DNA from: Bradyrhizobium archetypum
Lineage (GTDB): Bacteria > Pseudomonadota > Alphaproteobacteria > Rhizobiales > Xanthobacteraceae
DNA length: 64,000 nucleotides
Assembly (NCBI RefSeq): GCF_013114835.1
Contig: NZ_JAAVLW010000007.1
Span: 124,001-188,000, forward strand
Reading direction: 5' to 3'
The translations under genes and the position numbers were made by a program. The notes below the pieces were generated by a model. It did no database searches. It was not told where the DNA came from and saw nothing but the letters and a program-made list of their open reading frames with translations. Positions within the stretch are counted from its first letter, which is position 1; every line of letters starts with the position of its first letter. Shown here in pieces: positions 51,418 to 60,313 of the stretch.

Positions 51418-52941
51418 TCACCGCGGCAGCTTCGCGATCGCCTGACTCAGTTCGTGGATTTCGTAGGGCTTGCGCAGGATGGGAAAATCGCCGCGCACAT
51501 TTAGTGCGGCATCGCTGTAGCCGCTGGTCAGGAGGATCGGCAGCCTGGGCTTGACGGCCTTCAGGTGGCGCGCGAGACCGAGACCGTCCATTTTGCCGGG
51601 CATCACGATGTCGGAGAAAACAAGGTCTATTCCGTCGAGCTCGATTTCGCGCAGTGCCGCTTCGGCATTCGCCACCCGGCGGACGGTGTAGCCGAGCTGT
51701 TCGAGCAGGCCGGTGCTGACGGCGGCGACGTCCGGATTGTCCTCAACCAGCAGCACGGTGCCGCTACCGCCGGTTTCGATCGCATTGATGTCTTCCGTCT
51801 CGGGCGCGGCATCCTTTCGTGGCAGCAGCATCGTGATCCTGGTGCCCTTGCCGAGCTCGCTGGCCACCTCGATGGTTCCGCCGGCCTGATGCGCGAAACC
51901 GTGAACCTGCGACAGCCCCAGGCCGGTGCCCTTGCCGATCGGCTTGGTGGTGAAGAACGGGTCGAAGATCTTGCCGAGGACATCAGGCGCGATACCCGTG
52001 CCGGTGTCCTCCACCGAGATCGCGACATATCCGCTCGCATCGGCTTCATCGCCGGATCTTGCATTGCGCGCCGAGATCGTGATGACGCCGCCGCCGGGCA
52101 TCGCATCACGCGCGTTGATAACGAGATTGACGAGGGCGGTCTCGAATTCAGTGACGTCGACCATCACTGGCGAGATGCCGCGGCCTACGTCGAATTTCAG
52201 GGTTACCGCGCTGCCGATGGCGGCGTCGAGGACCTCACGCACCGCATCGATGCGTTCGGCGACGTCAACCGCTTGCGGGCTGACGCTCTGTCGCCGTGCG
52301 AATGTCAGCAGTTGGCTGGTCAGGGAAGCGCCGCGTTTGGTAGCCCCCTCGATCGCCGACAGCGCCCGCTGGCATTTGACATCGTTGCCCACCGCTTTCC
52401 TCAGCGCATGAAGGCTGCCGCTGATGATCATCAGGAGATTGTTGAAGTCGTGGGCAACGCCACCGGTAAGCTGGCCGAGGGCATCGAACTTTTGTGATTC
52501 CGCGAGCTGCTTGTGCATCTGTTCCAGCTTGAGCTGGGCCTCGCGGCGCTCGGTAATGTCCCGGGTGATTTTGGCAAAGCCGATGAGTTTGCCGTCCTCA
52601 TAGAGGGGGTCGATGACCACACTGGCCCAAAAGAAGGTGCCGTCCTTGCGGACGCGCCATCCCTCTTCCTCGTATCGGCCCTGTTGCAGGGCGATGCGCA
52701 AGGCGCGAAGCGGCTTGCCGTTGGCGCGGTCGACCTCGGTATAGAAGCGGGAAAAATGCTGCCCGATGATTTCGGCGGGGGCGTAGCCTTTGATGCGCTG
52801 GCCGCCGATGTTCCAGCTCGTAATGATGCCGGTCGGGTCCAGCATGTAAAGCGCGTAGTCGGCAACGCCTTCAACCAGGAGTCGGAAATTGCGTTCGGTT
52901 TCGAATAGATCCCTTTGCTGCCGCTGATCTTTTTTCGACAT
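51418..52941 (-). CDS. Soluble PAS histidine kinase with receiver domain
   Basis: 507 residues: one PAS/PAC unit (about 15-135; LDPTGIITSWNIGGQRIKGY), dimerisation box with His164 (GQLTGGVAHDFNNLLMII), GHKL ATPase (NLVINARDAMPGGG, DTGTGIAPDV, GKGTGLGLSQVHGF) and a C-terminal receiver with Asp444 (DLVFSDIVMPGKMDG). It has no membrane span. It is a shorter relative of the kinase at 39421-41880. It is convergent with the epimerase gene. The signal is unknown. Confidence 0.93.
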   Translation of the reverse strand: MSKKDQRQQRDLFETERNFRLLVEGVADYALYMLDPTGIITSWNIGGQRIKGYAPAEIIGQHFSRFYTEVDRANGKPLRALRIALQQGRYEEEGWRVRKDGTFFWASVVIDPLYEDGKLIGFAKITRDITERREAQLKLEQMHKQLAESQKFDALGQLTGGVAHDFNNLLMIISGSLHALRKAVGNDVKCQRALSAIEGATKRGASLTSQLLTFARRQSVSPQAVDVAERIDAVREVLDAAIGSAVTLKFDVGRGISPVMVDVTEFETALVNLVINARDAMPGGGVITISARNARSGDEADASGYVAISVEDTGTGIAPDVLGKIFDPFFTTKPIGKGTGLGLSQVHGFAHQAGGTIEVASELGKGTRITMLLPRKDAAPETEDINAIETGGSGTVLLVEDNPDVAAVSTGLLEQLGYTVRRVANAEAALREIELDGIDLVFSDIVMPGKMDGLGLARHLKAVKPRLPILLTSGYSDAALNVRGDFPILRKPYEIHELSQAIAKLPR

Positions 52942-53023
52942 CCGACCTGCCCATTTAACTGGCGCAAACGCTTGTCCTGGCGATTGGTTCCACGCTTGTT
53001 GAACATTTTAACGAAACGGCGGG

Positions 53024-53878
53024 CTACCGCACTGCAGCCAGGCTTCGGAACGTTGCAGCCAACGTCCGGAGCGCCATGCGCTTGGCGGGATCGCTGACTT
53101 TCGAATGCAGCATTACCTTCGAGGACGGGAGCCGCGGCAACCCCTCGGCCGGCCCGATATCGACCAGGCCTGGTGGTGCGATCCGGCGGGCCAGCGGCGC
53201 GACCGCAAGGCCGGCCAATGCAGCGGCAGCGACCGCGGTGATACCGCCGCCGACGAAGCTTTCGTTCCACGGGATTCTGGCTTTGTCGAGGGCACGAATG
53301 GCGACGGCGCGGACCCCACATGGTGGCGCCAGCGTGGCCAGCGGCAGCGTTTCGCCGCGGCGCCAGTTCAGGCGTCTGGCGGCGAACCAGCCGAACGCGT
53401 CTTCCGCCAGCTTCTCGCCGCCGCGGCGGCTGCCTTCCTGTCGTACCACCACGGCATCGAGTTCGCCGGCGTCGTAGGCATCCAGCATCTGGCGCGAAAA
53501 GCCGATCGTCACCGACAGCGCCAGTTGCGACGACATCGCATGCAGCCGTTCCAGCATCGGCACCAGCTCGGGTCCCGCGGCGTGGTCGCTGATGCCGAGC
53601 GACAATTGCTGGCGGGCAAGCTGGTCATCCGACAGCGCGCGATCATGCGCTTCCATCAACGCGCGGGCGAGGGGCAGGAACGCGGCACCGTGGGCCGTCA
53701 GCGTCACCGCCCGCGGCGAACGCTCGATCAGGCGCTTGCCGAGTAGGCTCTCCAGCCGCTGCAGCTTCATGCTGACGGCGGCCTGCGTGGTGCCGAGCGC
53801 CTCGGCGGCGCGAGTAAAGCCTTGCAGTTCGGCGACCCGGAGAAACGCCTGCACCGTACCGATATCGAGCGTGGTCAT
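53024..53878 (-). CDS. LysR-family transcriptional regulator
   Basis: 284 residues from ATG 53878; the ATG at 53902 lies inside the palindrome and is less likely. The N-terminal winged helix is GTVQAFLRVAELQGFTRAAE, then LGTTQAAVSMKLQRLESLLG. The effector domain follows from about 85. It is divergent from the tautomerase gene, with a palindrome (53885-53906) in between, the usual layout for a LysR regulator that controls its neighbour and itself. Confidence 0.92.
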   Translation of the reverse strand: MTTLDIGTVQAFLRVAELQGFTRAAEALGTTQAAVSMKLQRLESLLGKRLIERSPRAVTLTAHGAAFLPLARALMEAHDRALSDDQLARQQLSLGISDHAAGPELVPMLERLHAMSSQLALSVTIGFSRQMLDAYDAGELDAVVVRQEGSRRGGEKLAEDAFGWFAARRLNWRRGETLPLATLAPPCGVRAVAIRALDKARIPWNESFVGGGITAVAAAALAGLAVAPLARRIAPPGLVDIGPAEGLPRLPSSKVMLHSKVSDPAKRMALRTLAATFRSLAAVR

Positions 53879-53884
53879 CGTATC

Positions 53885-53906
53885 ATCAATGTCTGTTATC
53901 ATTGAT
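53885..53906. promoter_or_regulatory. LysR-type operator candidate
   Basis: ATCAATG-N8-CATTGAT is a perfect 7-bp inverted repeat containing a T-N11-A spacing. It ends seven bases before the chosen lysR start and about 88 bases before the tautomerase start. Confidence 0.65.
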
Positions 53907-53993
53907 ATGAATATAGATAAGCTACCAAAATGATGGCTGCGGGTCTAGATGCAGCAGGCGCGATGCAGCGCGAAACGCGAAAGGAGAATGACC

Positions 53994-54422
53994 ATGCCGC
54001 TCATTACAGTTACGTATTCCAGCGTCCGCAAAACGCCGTCGCTGAAGGCCGAAATTGCTTCCGCCGTCAGCGATCTCACCGCGCGAATTCTGCGCAAGGA
54101 TCCCAACGTCACCGCCGTCATCGTGAAAGCGGTCGACGCCGCCGACTGGTTCGCCGGCGGCAAGTCACTGGCGGAACAAAGCCTTGCCAGCTTCTGGCTC
54201 GACGTTCATGTCAGCGAAGGTACCAACACCAAGGACGAGAAGGCGGCCTATCTCGCCGCGCTGTTCCAGCGCATGGGCGAGCTGCTCGGGCCGCTGCACG
54301 AAGAGAGCTACGCCCATGTCGACGAAGTGAAGGGCGATGCCTACGGCTTCGGCGGCCTCACCCAGGAGCGCCGCTACATCGCAGGCCAACTCGAAATCCC
54401 AGCGGGGAAAGCCGCAGCGTGA
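53994..54422 (+). CDS. Tautomerase-family protein
   Basis: 142 residues. ATG 53994 is chosen because it places Pro directly after Met (MPLITVTYSS), the catalytic Pro1 of 4-oxalocrotonate-tautomerase-like enzymes, and AAGGAG lies upstream. The chain is twice the length of a single 4-OT unit, as in larger tautomerase proteins, with ERRYIAGQLEIPAGKA at the end. It would isomerise an unsaturated or keto acid. The divergent LysR gene is the likely regulator. Confidence 0.87.
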   Translation: MPLITVTYSSVRKTPSLKAEIASAVSDLTARILRKDPNVTAVIVKAVDAADWFAGGKSLAEQSLASFWLDVHVSEGTNTKDEKAAYLAALFQRMGELLGPLHEESYAHVDEVKGDAYGFGGLTQERRYIAGQLEIPAGKAAA

Positions 54423-54441
54423 GCTTTATCGGGAAGCACGG

Positions 54442-54741
54442 TCACGCCCTTAGCACGCCCAGCACCGCCGCGGTGGCTGCGACAAGCGAGAGGCCAATCA
54501 CAGTGGCGCGCCAAAGCAGTTGTTGGCGCGCCGCTCGCCGATCCTTGAACGCAAGCCAATCCCGGACGAACCCGGCGGGAATATCGAATACGACGGTCGG
54601 CCTCTCGGGATTATGCGCTTCGTGGTCTGCAAACATGGTCCGCACATTCGGCACGCCCAAGCGCTCAAGTTCGCAGTACCATTGCATGGCGTTTGCGTTG
54701 TTGGTCCACCGGTTTTCGAAGGGAAGTCTGTGCGATTTCAT
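54442..54741 (-). CDS. Small C-tail-anchored hypothetical protein
   Basis: 99 residues from ATG 54741 with GTGGAGG upstream. A soluble N-terminal part (MKSHRLPFENRWTNNANAMQ, WYCELERLGVPNVRTMFADH) is followed by a membrane span at the very end (LLWRATVIGLSLVAATAAVL). I recognise a rhizobial family without function. It is convergent with the tautomerase gene. Confidence 0.77.
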   Translation of the reverse strand: MKSHRLPFENRWTNNANAMQWYCELERLGVPNVRTMFADHEAHNPERPTVVFDIPAGFVRDWLAFKDRRAARQQLLWRATVIGLSLVAATAAVLGVLRA

Positions 54742-54826
54742 CGCGACCTCCACTGTGCACCACTGTTTCTTGATATGTGGCCCCGCTCGCGAGAGCGGAA
54801 GATCTGCAAGGCAGCGGACGGACGTC

Positions 54827-55555
54827 TCAGGCCGATAATTCCGCCAGGCGTGCGCTGGTCGCGCCGAACACTTCTTCAAACGCCCGCCGCAGGGCGAGGT
54901 CGACATCTTCCATGGTCACGGGCAGGCCGAGGTCCACCAGCGAAGTGACGCCGTAACGCGGATCGACCACGCCGCAAGGCACGATCGCGGAAAAATGCGA
55001 CAGGTTCGGCTCGACATTGATGGCGATGCCGTGGAACGATACCCAGCGCCGCAGCCGCACGCCGATCGCCGCGATCTTGTCCTCATGGCCCACGCCCTTG
55101 TCCGGGCGCCTGACCCAGACCCCGACGCGGTCCTCGCGACGCTCGCCGCGCACGTTGAAGGCGTCCAGCGTCCTGATGATCCATTCTTCGAGCCCCGCCA
55201 CATAGGCGCGGACGTCGGGCCGGCGCCGTTTCAGGTCGAGCATCACATAGGCCACCCGCTGGCCGGGGCCATGATAGGTGAGCTGGCCGCCGCGGCCGGC
55301 GGTGAACAGCGGAAAACGCGGTTCGAGCAGGTCGTCCTGCCTGCCGCTGGTGCCCGAGGTGTAGAGCGGGGGATGTTCCAATAGCCAGACCAGTTCGGCC
55401 GCCGCACCCTCGGCGATAGCGGCCGCACGGGCTTCCATCTCAGCCACGGCCTCGGGGTAGGGCACGGGACTGGCCGAAATCCGCCATTCGACCTCGCCGC
55501 CGCCTTTGGCCTGCGCGAATGTCGTCAAATCAAGGCTCTGGCGGTCATTAACCAT
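54827..55555 (-). CDS. lipB: Octanoyl-(acyl carrier protein):protein octanoyltransferase
   Basis: 242 residues. LipB motifs are complete: RGGQLTYHGPGQRVAYVMLD, DKIAAIGVRLRRWVSFHGIA with the catalytic Lys, and IVPCGVVDPRYGVTS with the catalytic Cys. It transfers octanoyl from ACP to lipoyl domains of 2-oxoacid dehydrogenases, the first step of lipoate synthesis. It is divergent from fliN, with 63 bases between the starts. Confidence 0.97.
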   Translation of the reverse strand: MVNDRQSLDLTTFAQAKGGGEVEWRISASPVPYPEAVAEMEARAAAIAEGAAAELVWLLEHPPLYTSGTSGRQDDLLEPRFPLFTAGRGGQLTYHGPGQRVAYVMLDLKRRRPDVRAYVAGLEEWIIRTLDAFNVRGERREDRVGVWVRRPDKGVGHEDKIAAIGVRLRRWVSFHGIAINVEPNLSHFSAIVPCGVVDPRYGVTSLVDLGLPVTMEDVDLALRRAFEEVFGATSARLAELSA

Positions 55556-55618
55556 TGGCTAACTATAACGTGGTCAGGTGGAACCACACCAATGTAGTCC
55601 CCCTTTGGCGGTTCAGAA

Positions 55619-55861
55619 GTGGCGACCCTCGACAAAGTCAGCGTCAATCTCATGGTGGTGCTCGGCACCACAACCATGCCCATCCACCAGGTGATGCGGC
55701 TGTCCCGCGGCGCCATTATCGAACTGGACGCCACCGAGGCAGACGAGGTCAAGATCCTTGCCAACAACCTTCCGGTAGCCTCCGGCGTCGTGCTGGTAGA
55801 CCGCAACCGCATCGCGGTCGAAGTCAAGCAAATGTTGCCGAAATCGCCTGATGTCAGATAG
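55619..55861 (+). CDS. fliN: Short FliN-type flagellar motor switch protein
   Basis: 80 residues from GTG 55619. The whole chain is the SpoA/FliN C-terminal domain: KVSVNLMVVLGTTTMPIHQV, RLSRGAIIELDATEADEVKI and LVDRNRIAVEVKQMLP. FliN works in the C-ring switch, but a type III secretion paralogue is possible. No other flagellar gene is in the window, so this copy is isolated. It lacks the N-terminal extension of longer FliN proteins. Confidence 0.82.
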   Translation: MATLDKVSVNLMVVLGTTTMPIHQVMRLSRGAIIELDATEADEVKILANNLPVASGVVLVDRNRIAVEVKQMLPKSPDVR

Positions 55862-55956
55862 TTATTGAAGCGCAAAACTGCCTTGTCCCTCCATCTCCGA
55901 TTTGTTACATCGGCGCCGTTGATCCGGCGGGCTGATCCATCCAGCCGGTGTCCCAA

Positions 55957-56041
55957 GCGCTCGTGGCGGAATTGGTAGACGCGCTGCCTTGAGGTGGCAG
56001 TGAGTAACATCGTGGGGGTTCGAGTCCCTCCGAGCGCACCA
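55957..56041 (+). tRNA. tRNA-Leu (anticodon GAG)
   Basis: Acceptor GCGCTCG pairs with CGAGCGC, then A and an encoded CCA. The D-arm is TGGCGGAATTGGTAGACGC, the anticodon stem-loop CTGCC-TTGAGGT-GGCAG gives GAG, a short variable arm (TGAGTAACATCG) and T-arm GGGGGTTCGAGTCCCTC follow. 85 nucleotides, the class II length. Its last 16 bases recur at 60078-60093. Confidence 0.97.
56026..56041 (+). repeat. Candidate attL: 3' end of tRNA-Leu
   Basis: CCCTCCGAGCGCACCA is the 3' half of the T-stem, acceptor arm and CCA. An exact copy lies at 60078-60093 in the same orientation. Integrases often recombine at such tRNA 3' ends, so this would be the left attachment site. Confidence 0.65.
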
Positions 56042-56389
56042 AGGGGCATAAGTCGTTGCTGCGCAGACTATTTTCGCGATGTTTTACTCCCACATTGTTA
56101 CCCGCCGCGGATGTTAGTGCTCTGTTCCGTACAAAGCTTCCTGGTTTGATCTCGCGCGTCTTGGTCCAGCGCTTGCCCTTTTGGTGGTCCCATCTTCATC
56201 TGAACCAACGCGCGGCGAAGGAAAACCATTGTTTGCTCACGAGAGGGCAGTCGCGTAACCAAGCGTAGAAATCGGCGGGCTCGTACCTTCATCCGCGAAC
56301 GCTACGTGGTCTCCGTAGCGACGTTTCCATCAAACGGCGTGCGGGCAGGGGCCGCAGGGTTTTCGAAGAGGAGGATCGGGTGACCTCGA
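56042..56389. other. Gap at the left of the candidate island
   Basis: 348 bases. Short ORFs occur on both strands, but none has family features and no integrase remnant is recognisable. An attachment-site role of the left edge is inferred only from the tRNA repeat. Confidence 0.45.
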
Positions 56390-56809
56390 TCAGCCCGCCT
56401 TGTCGGCCGAAGCAATCGCGGACGTGTCCATCCACATCGCTCCCAAAGCATGGCCGTCGGGATCAGCGAGGTCGCGGGCGTACATGAAGCCATGGTCCTC
56501 TACTGGATTGATATCGGCGGTACCGCCATTTGCGGAGGCTGCGCGATTCATCGCATCGACAGCGTCGCGGCTGTCGCACGATAGAGCCAGCATCACTTCG
56601 CTCGACGTTTTTGGTGGGATCGGGCGGCTCGTAAAGGTGCGCCATTTGGCATGGGTGAGCAGCATGAAGTTGATTGCTTCACTCCACACCATGCACGCAG
56701 CCGTCTCGTCGGTGAGCTGAGGATTGTTCTTGAAACCGATGGATTGGTAGAAAGCCATGGACGCCTTGAGGTCGGTGACCGGCAGGCTCACAAAAATCAT
56801 CTTGCTCAT
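56390..56809 (-). CDS. VOC-family protein (glyoxalase-like)
   Basis: 139 residues from ATG 56809; the ATG one codon earlier is equally placed for AAAGGA. The start KMIFVSLPVTDLKASMAFYQ is typical of the YdeA/PhnB-like VOC group. It continues MVWSEAINFMLLTHAKWRTF and GFMYARDLADPDGHALGAMW. Metal ligands of classical glyoxalase I are not all present. The substrate is unknown. It lies inside the candidate island between the tRNA-Leu repeats. Confidence 0.87.
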   Translation of the reverse strand: MSKMIFVSLPVTDLKASMAFYQSIGFKNNPQLTDETAACMVWSEAINFMLLTHAKWRTFTSRPIPPKTSSEVMLALSCDSRDAVDAMNRAASANGGTADINPVEDHGFMYARDLADPDGHALGAMWMDTSAIASADKAG

Positions 56810-57423
56810 CATTCTTTCCTTTAGCTGTTGGGATGCCAATCTCCAACGAGTGGCGCAAACGGCGATAGTCCCTGCTTAAAGACGATTGAAAGCCCGCCGA
56901 ACCGACACCGCATGTTGCGTTTTTCTGGATTCTAACGGTCAAGCTCCGAATGTCTTGGATTCTGCACCTGGCCAAAGCAGCGTGAGGTCCGTTCAGGGTC
57001 CACAAAGGGCGGGTCAAGGGATCGCTGACGCGAAGTCGGACTGCCCTCATACAAGACCAGCCGCACGCGACGTAGTTGGTCGGGCCAAGGCAAGGATCGT
57101 GATTGATTACAACGACCTTTCGGCCCCCACGATGGTGAATCTGGACAGTCTTTAAAAATGGCAATGTTGGCTTTATGCCAAACGCTGAAATGCCGACGGC
57201 ACTGGATGAACTCGTCTGCGAGGCCCACTAGCCGAAAGTGGCACCTTCGAGCTTTGCAAATCGCCGAGGCTGGGCCTCTTCCCCTCATGCTGCGGCGCGT
57301 TAAACCCTGCGACGTTGCAACCGTGCTGCCGGAACCAGTCCCACCGCGGGCGATCCTATGAATGATCCCAACGACGGCATTTGGTGATAGCATGGGGACA
57401 GGGAACTGGGGGAGCCAGCATCA
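56810..57423. other. Gap with degenerate sequence
   Basis: 614 bases. Overlapping short ORFs on both strands look like decayed or spurious sequence (for example CRRHFSVWHKANIAIFK on the minus strand, a pattern I recall from rhizobial intergenic repeats). No intact gene. A GGGGGAG ribosome-binding site precedes 57424. Confidence 0.5.
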
Positions 57424-59199
57424 ATGTCCCCAGACCAGACCAAACGCAAGCTCGCCGCTATTTTTGTCGCCGATATTGCCGGCTACAGCCAGCTAATGGG
57501 TGCGGACGACGAAGGCACGCTCGCCCGCCTCAAGGTGCTTCGCAGCGAGCTGATTGATCCAAAGAACAAGCGACATCACGGCCGGATCGTGAAAACGACC
57601 GGTGACGGAATTCTAATTGAGTTTCCAAGCGTCGTGGATGCCGTGCGCTGCGCGATCGAGCTTCAGCAGGGAATGGTCGAACGTAATGCCGATGTGTCTA
57701 AGGACAAGCGCATTGAGTTTCGCGTCGGTATCAACCTTGGGGATGTGATAATCGAAGGCCGCGATCTCTATGGTGATGGCGTGAACATCGCGGCGCGCCT
57801 CGAGGCGCTGGCCGAGCCCGGCGGCATATGTATCTCTCAGACGGTCCTCAACCACGCGCGCGATAAAGTGCCTTTCGACGTCGAGGACGCAGGCGAGCAA
57901 ACGCTGAAGAATATCGCCCGACCGGTCCACGTCTACCGGATCATCATCAATCCCGGCCGGCGCCGCCCTGCGACGCCCAAACCTGAGGTACCGACGCTGG
58001 CGTTGCCCGACAAGCCATCTGTTGCCGTGCTGCCATTCACTAATATGAGCGGCGACCCCGAGCAAGAGTTCGTCTCAGACGGGGTCGCCGAGGATGTGAT
58101 CACGGCGCTATCGCGCTATCCCTCGCTGTTCGTCATCGCCCGGAACTCGTCTTTCACCTACAAGGGTCGAAGTGTCGATGTGAAACAGGTCGGACGCGAG
58201 CTCGGCGTGCGCTATGTACTCGAAGGCAGCGTGCGCAAGGCCGGCAATCGGATCCGCGTCACTGCGCAATTGATAGAGGCAGGAACCAGCAACCATGTGT
58301 GGGCCGAGCGCTACGACCGCGATCTCGCCGATATTTTCGCTATGCAGGACGAACTCACCGAAGCGCTGACGACAGCGCTGGCGCCCGCCATTGCAGACGC
58401 CGAGCTGCGACGCGCCATGCGCAAACCACCAGGGAGCCTTGATGCCTGGGCGGCCTATCAGCGCGGTCTGTGGCATCTGAGCAAGGCGACTGCAGACGAC
58501 GATGAGATCGCGGAGAAATTCTTTAAACAGTCAATCGATCTCGACTCGAGCTTCAGCGGCGGCTACAGCGCGCTCGCCTTGTACCAGCTGCAGGCGGCTG
58601 CGCTCTACCAAAAGCAGGACATGGCAGACGCGCAACGCTCGGCCGAGGCCTTGGCCCGCCGGGCAGTCGCGCTCGATGGCGCCGATGCGGAAGCCCGTTC
58701 ATGCCTCGGCTGGGCCCTGCAAGCGCGCGGCGAGGCTGACGGCGCGCTGGCGGAAATTGAACGAGCTCTCTCAATGAGTCCAAATCTGGCGATCGCGCAT
58801 GGCCACAGAGGCGCGACGCTGATCTTCACGGAACGACCGAAGGAGGGGCTTGCGGCTCTCGAAACGTGTATCAGGCTAGATCCCCGCGACCCGTATCTGG
58901 CAGTACGTTTGTTGCACATCGCGTGCGGTCTATATTTCAACGGCGAATACGAGGCTTCGGTCAAAGCCGCGAAACGGCTGATCCGGTCATATCCCGAGTT
59001 TCCGATGGTCTACCGCTGGTCCGCTGCGGCACTCGGCCAGCTCGGGCGCATAACGGAAGCGAAGGAAGAATTGGATAAAGCCATCTCCCGCGCACCGGGG
59101 GCGTTCGACATGTATGTGCACAAGAGAGCTCCGTGGTTTCGTCCGGAAGACCACGCTCATCTCGTCGAGGGTTTGCGCAAGGCCGGTTGGAAGGGCTGA
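57424..59199 (+). CDS. Adenylate/guanylate cyclase (class III) with TolB-like and TPR domains
   Basis: 591 residues. The catalytic domain (8-170) has AAIFVADIAGYSQLMGADDE and KTTGDGILIEFPS, giving the two metal Asp residues, and RVGINLGDVIIEGRDLYGDG. A TolB-N-like region (about 195-320: VAVLPFTNMSGDPEQEFVSD, LGVRYVLEGSVRKAGNRIRV) and C-terminal TPRs (about 330-590) follow. No membrane span is seen. Such proteins are numerous in Bradyrhizobium and probably make cAMP in response to protein partners. It is the largest gene of the candidate island. Confidence 0.92.
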   Translation: MSPDQTKRKLAAIFVADIAGYSQLMGADDEGTLARLKVLRSELIDPKNKRHHGRIVKTTGDGILIEFPSVVDAVRCAIELQQGMVERNADVSKDKRIEFRVGINLGDVIIEGRDLYGDGVNIAARLEALAEPGGICISQTVLNHARDKVPFDVEDAGEQTLKNIARPVHVYRIIINPGRRRPATPKPEVPTLALPDKPSVAVLPFTNMSGDPEQEFVSDGVAEDVITALSRYPSLFVIARNSSFTYKGRSVDVKQVGRELGVRYVLEGSVRKAGNRIRVTAQLIEAGTSNHVWAERYDRDLADIFAMQDELTEALTTALAPAIADAELRRAMRKPPGSLDAWAAYQRGLWHLSKATADDDEIAEKFFKQSIDLDSSFSGGYSALALYQLQAAALYQKQDMADAQRSAEALARRAVALDGADAEARSCLGWALQARGEADGALAEIERALSMSPNLAIAHGHRGATLIFTERPKEGLAALETCIRLDPRDPYLAVRLLHIACGLYFNGEYEASVKAAKRLIRSYPEFPMVYRWSAAALGQLGRITEAKEELDKAISRAPGAFDMYVHKRAPWFRPEDHAHLVEGLRKAGWKG

Positions 59200-59387
59200 T
59201 GCTGCATTGAAACCAGTCGCTGCCGCCGATCTGAATTTCGCGAATGCCCGCTTTGGGTGGTTTTCAGCCTCGGCGCGGGATTTGCGATGTACGCTTTGCC
59301 CTCACTCGCGTCGATTGGGCGGCGCCTGGCCAGGGGCCGGTCTACGCCCTAGAGCCGACAATGGGCGCCGAGGCATGTCCGACTAGA

Positions 59388-59801
59388 CTAGTCGTTCGCA
59401 GGCACGGAGTGATGCTCGTGCGTGATGCGCCAGTCGCCGTCGACCTTGCGCAGGCCCACTGTCAGCCGAAATAGGAAACCGTCCATGTCCGCCGGGTTGC
59501 TGGATGAGTTGGGACCGCAGCGCATGATCGCGACCGCGAACGCGACTTCCTGGCCCGCAGTCACGGCGAGCTCTTGGATGTCGAAGGCCGTTCCAGGCTT
59601 GTGATAGCGGAAAAACAGGTCCCAGGTCCGTTCATACGCCTCGATTCCCTTGCATTGCAGGGGCGGCGGCAAGTCGAACATCACCATGTCCCGCTCGTGA
59701 TGAGCGAGAATGGCGGGAACATCGTGCCGGCGGACCGCGTCCGCCCAGGCTTCGAGAAGGGCTTTGATCCGGGTCTCTTCGGTCTTGGCGTGTTCAGACA
59801 T
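59388..59801 (-). CDS. SnoaL/NTF2-like protein (YybH/SgcJ type)
   Basis: 137 residues. The cone-shaped NTF2-like fold is indicated by RIKALLEAWADAVRRHDVPA, ILAHHERDMVMFDLPPPLQC, GIEAYERTWDLFFRYHKPG and the final VDGDWRITHEHHSVP. Members bind or isomerise small hydrophobic molecules, and many have no known activity. It is convergent with the cyclase gene and lies in the candidate island. Confidence 0.85.
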   Translation of the reverse strand: MSEHAKTEETRIKALLEAWADAVRRHDVPAILAHHERDMVMFDLPPPLQCKGIEAYERTWDLFFRYHKPGTAFDIQELAVTAGQEVAFAVAIMRCGPNSSSNPADMDGFLFRLTVGLRKVDGDWRITHEHHSVPAND

Positions 59802-60032
59802 GGCTTTGGCTCCTTTGCATACTCAGAGGACGAACGGAGGGCCATGAATCCGACACGGCTGCGCGCTCGTGCGACGTGGGAGCGAACCGAAGGTCCCCTT
59901 CTGTCGGCGCGCCGGTGGCGAGGCGCGGCGTCTTTGAATTTCCTAGATCCGCTCACGAAAAGCTTTTAGTGAGGACGATTCTATCAGTATCGAAGTGAAA
60001 GGTATCGTTGGGCCTGATGTGCACCTTATGGT

Positions 60033-60308
60033 TTAGTGCACTCGGATAAGGCATTGAAATTGCAACAAATGCGACCGCCCTCCGAGCGCACCATACCCAA
60101 CAAGTGCATTTGCCTGATCGGAGAATTCGGCCACTTTGTGTGTCGCGCCCCCGCGCCGTGCCTTTGCGATGCCGTCCTCGATCTCGGCGATGGTCACTGC
60201 CGAGATAAAGAGATGGGCGGAATGGTCATCCATCCACGTTATCAATGCGGGCGATGCCAATCTTGATGGCGCACCCGCTGAAATCACGTTGGTGTCCGCC
60301 AGATGCAA
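60033..60308 (-). pseudogene. Truncated VapC-like PIN-domain toxin
   Basis: Reading from TTG 60308, six bases after the antitoxin stop, the chain has the PIN start LHLADTNVISAGAPSRLASP, then HLFISAVTIAEIEDGIAKAR with the first acidic residues. Homology stops after about 70 residues, where the chain enters the tRNA-Leu-like 16-base repeat (60078-60093) and unrelated sequence. The second half, with the remaining acidic residues, is missing, so RNase activity is not expected. Confidence 0.78.
60078..60093 (+). repeat. Candidate attR: copy of the tRNA-Leu 3' end
   Basis: CCCTCCGAGCGCACCA is identical to 56026-56041. Flanking bases differ on both sides, so the match is confined to the tRNA 3' end. 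It lies at the broken 3' end of vapC. Confidence 0.65.
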
Positions 60309-60313
60309 AACGA

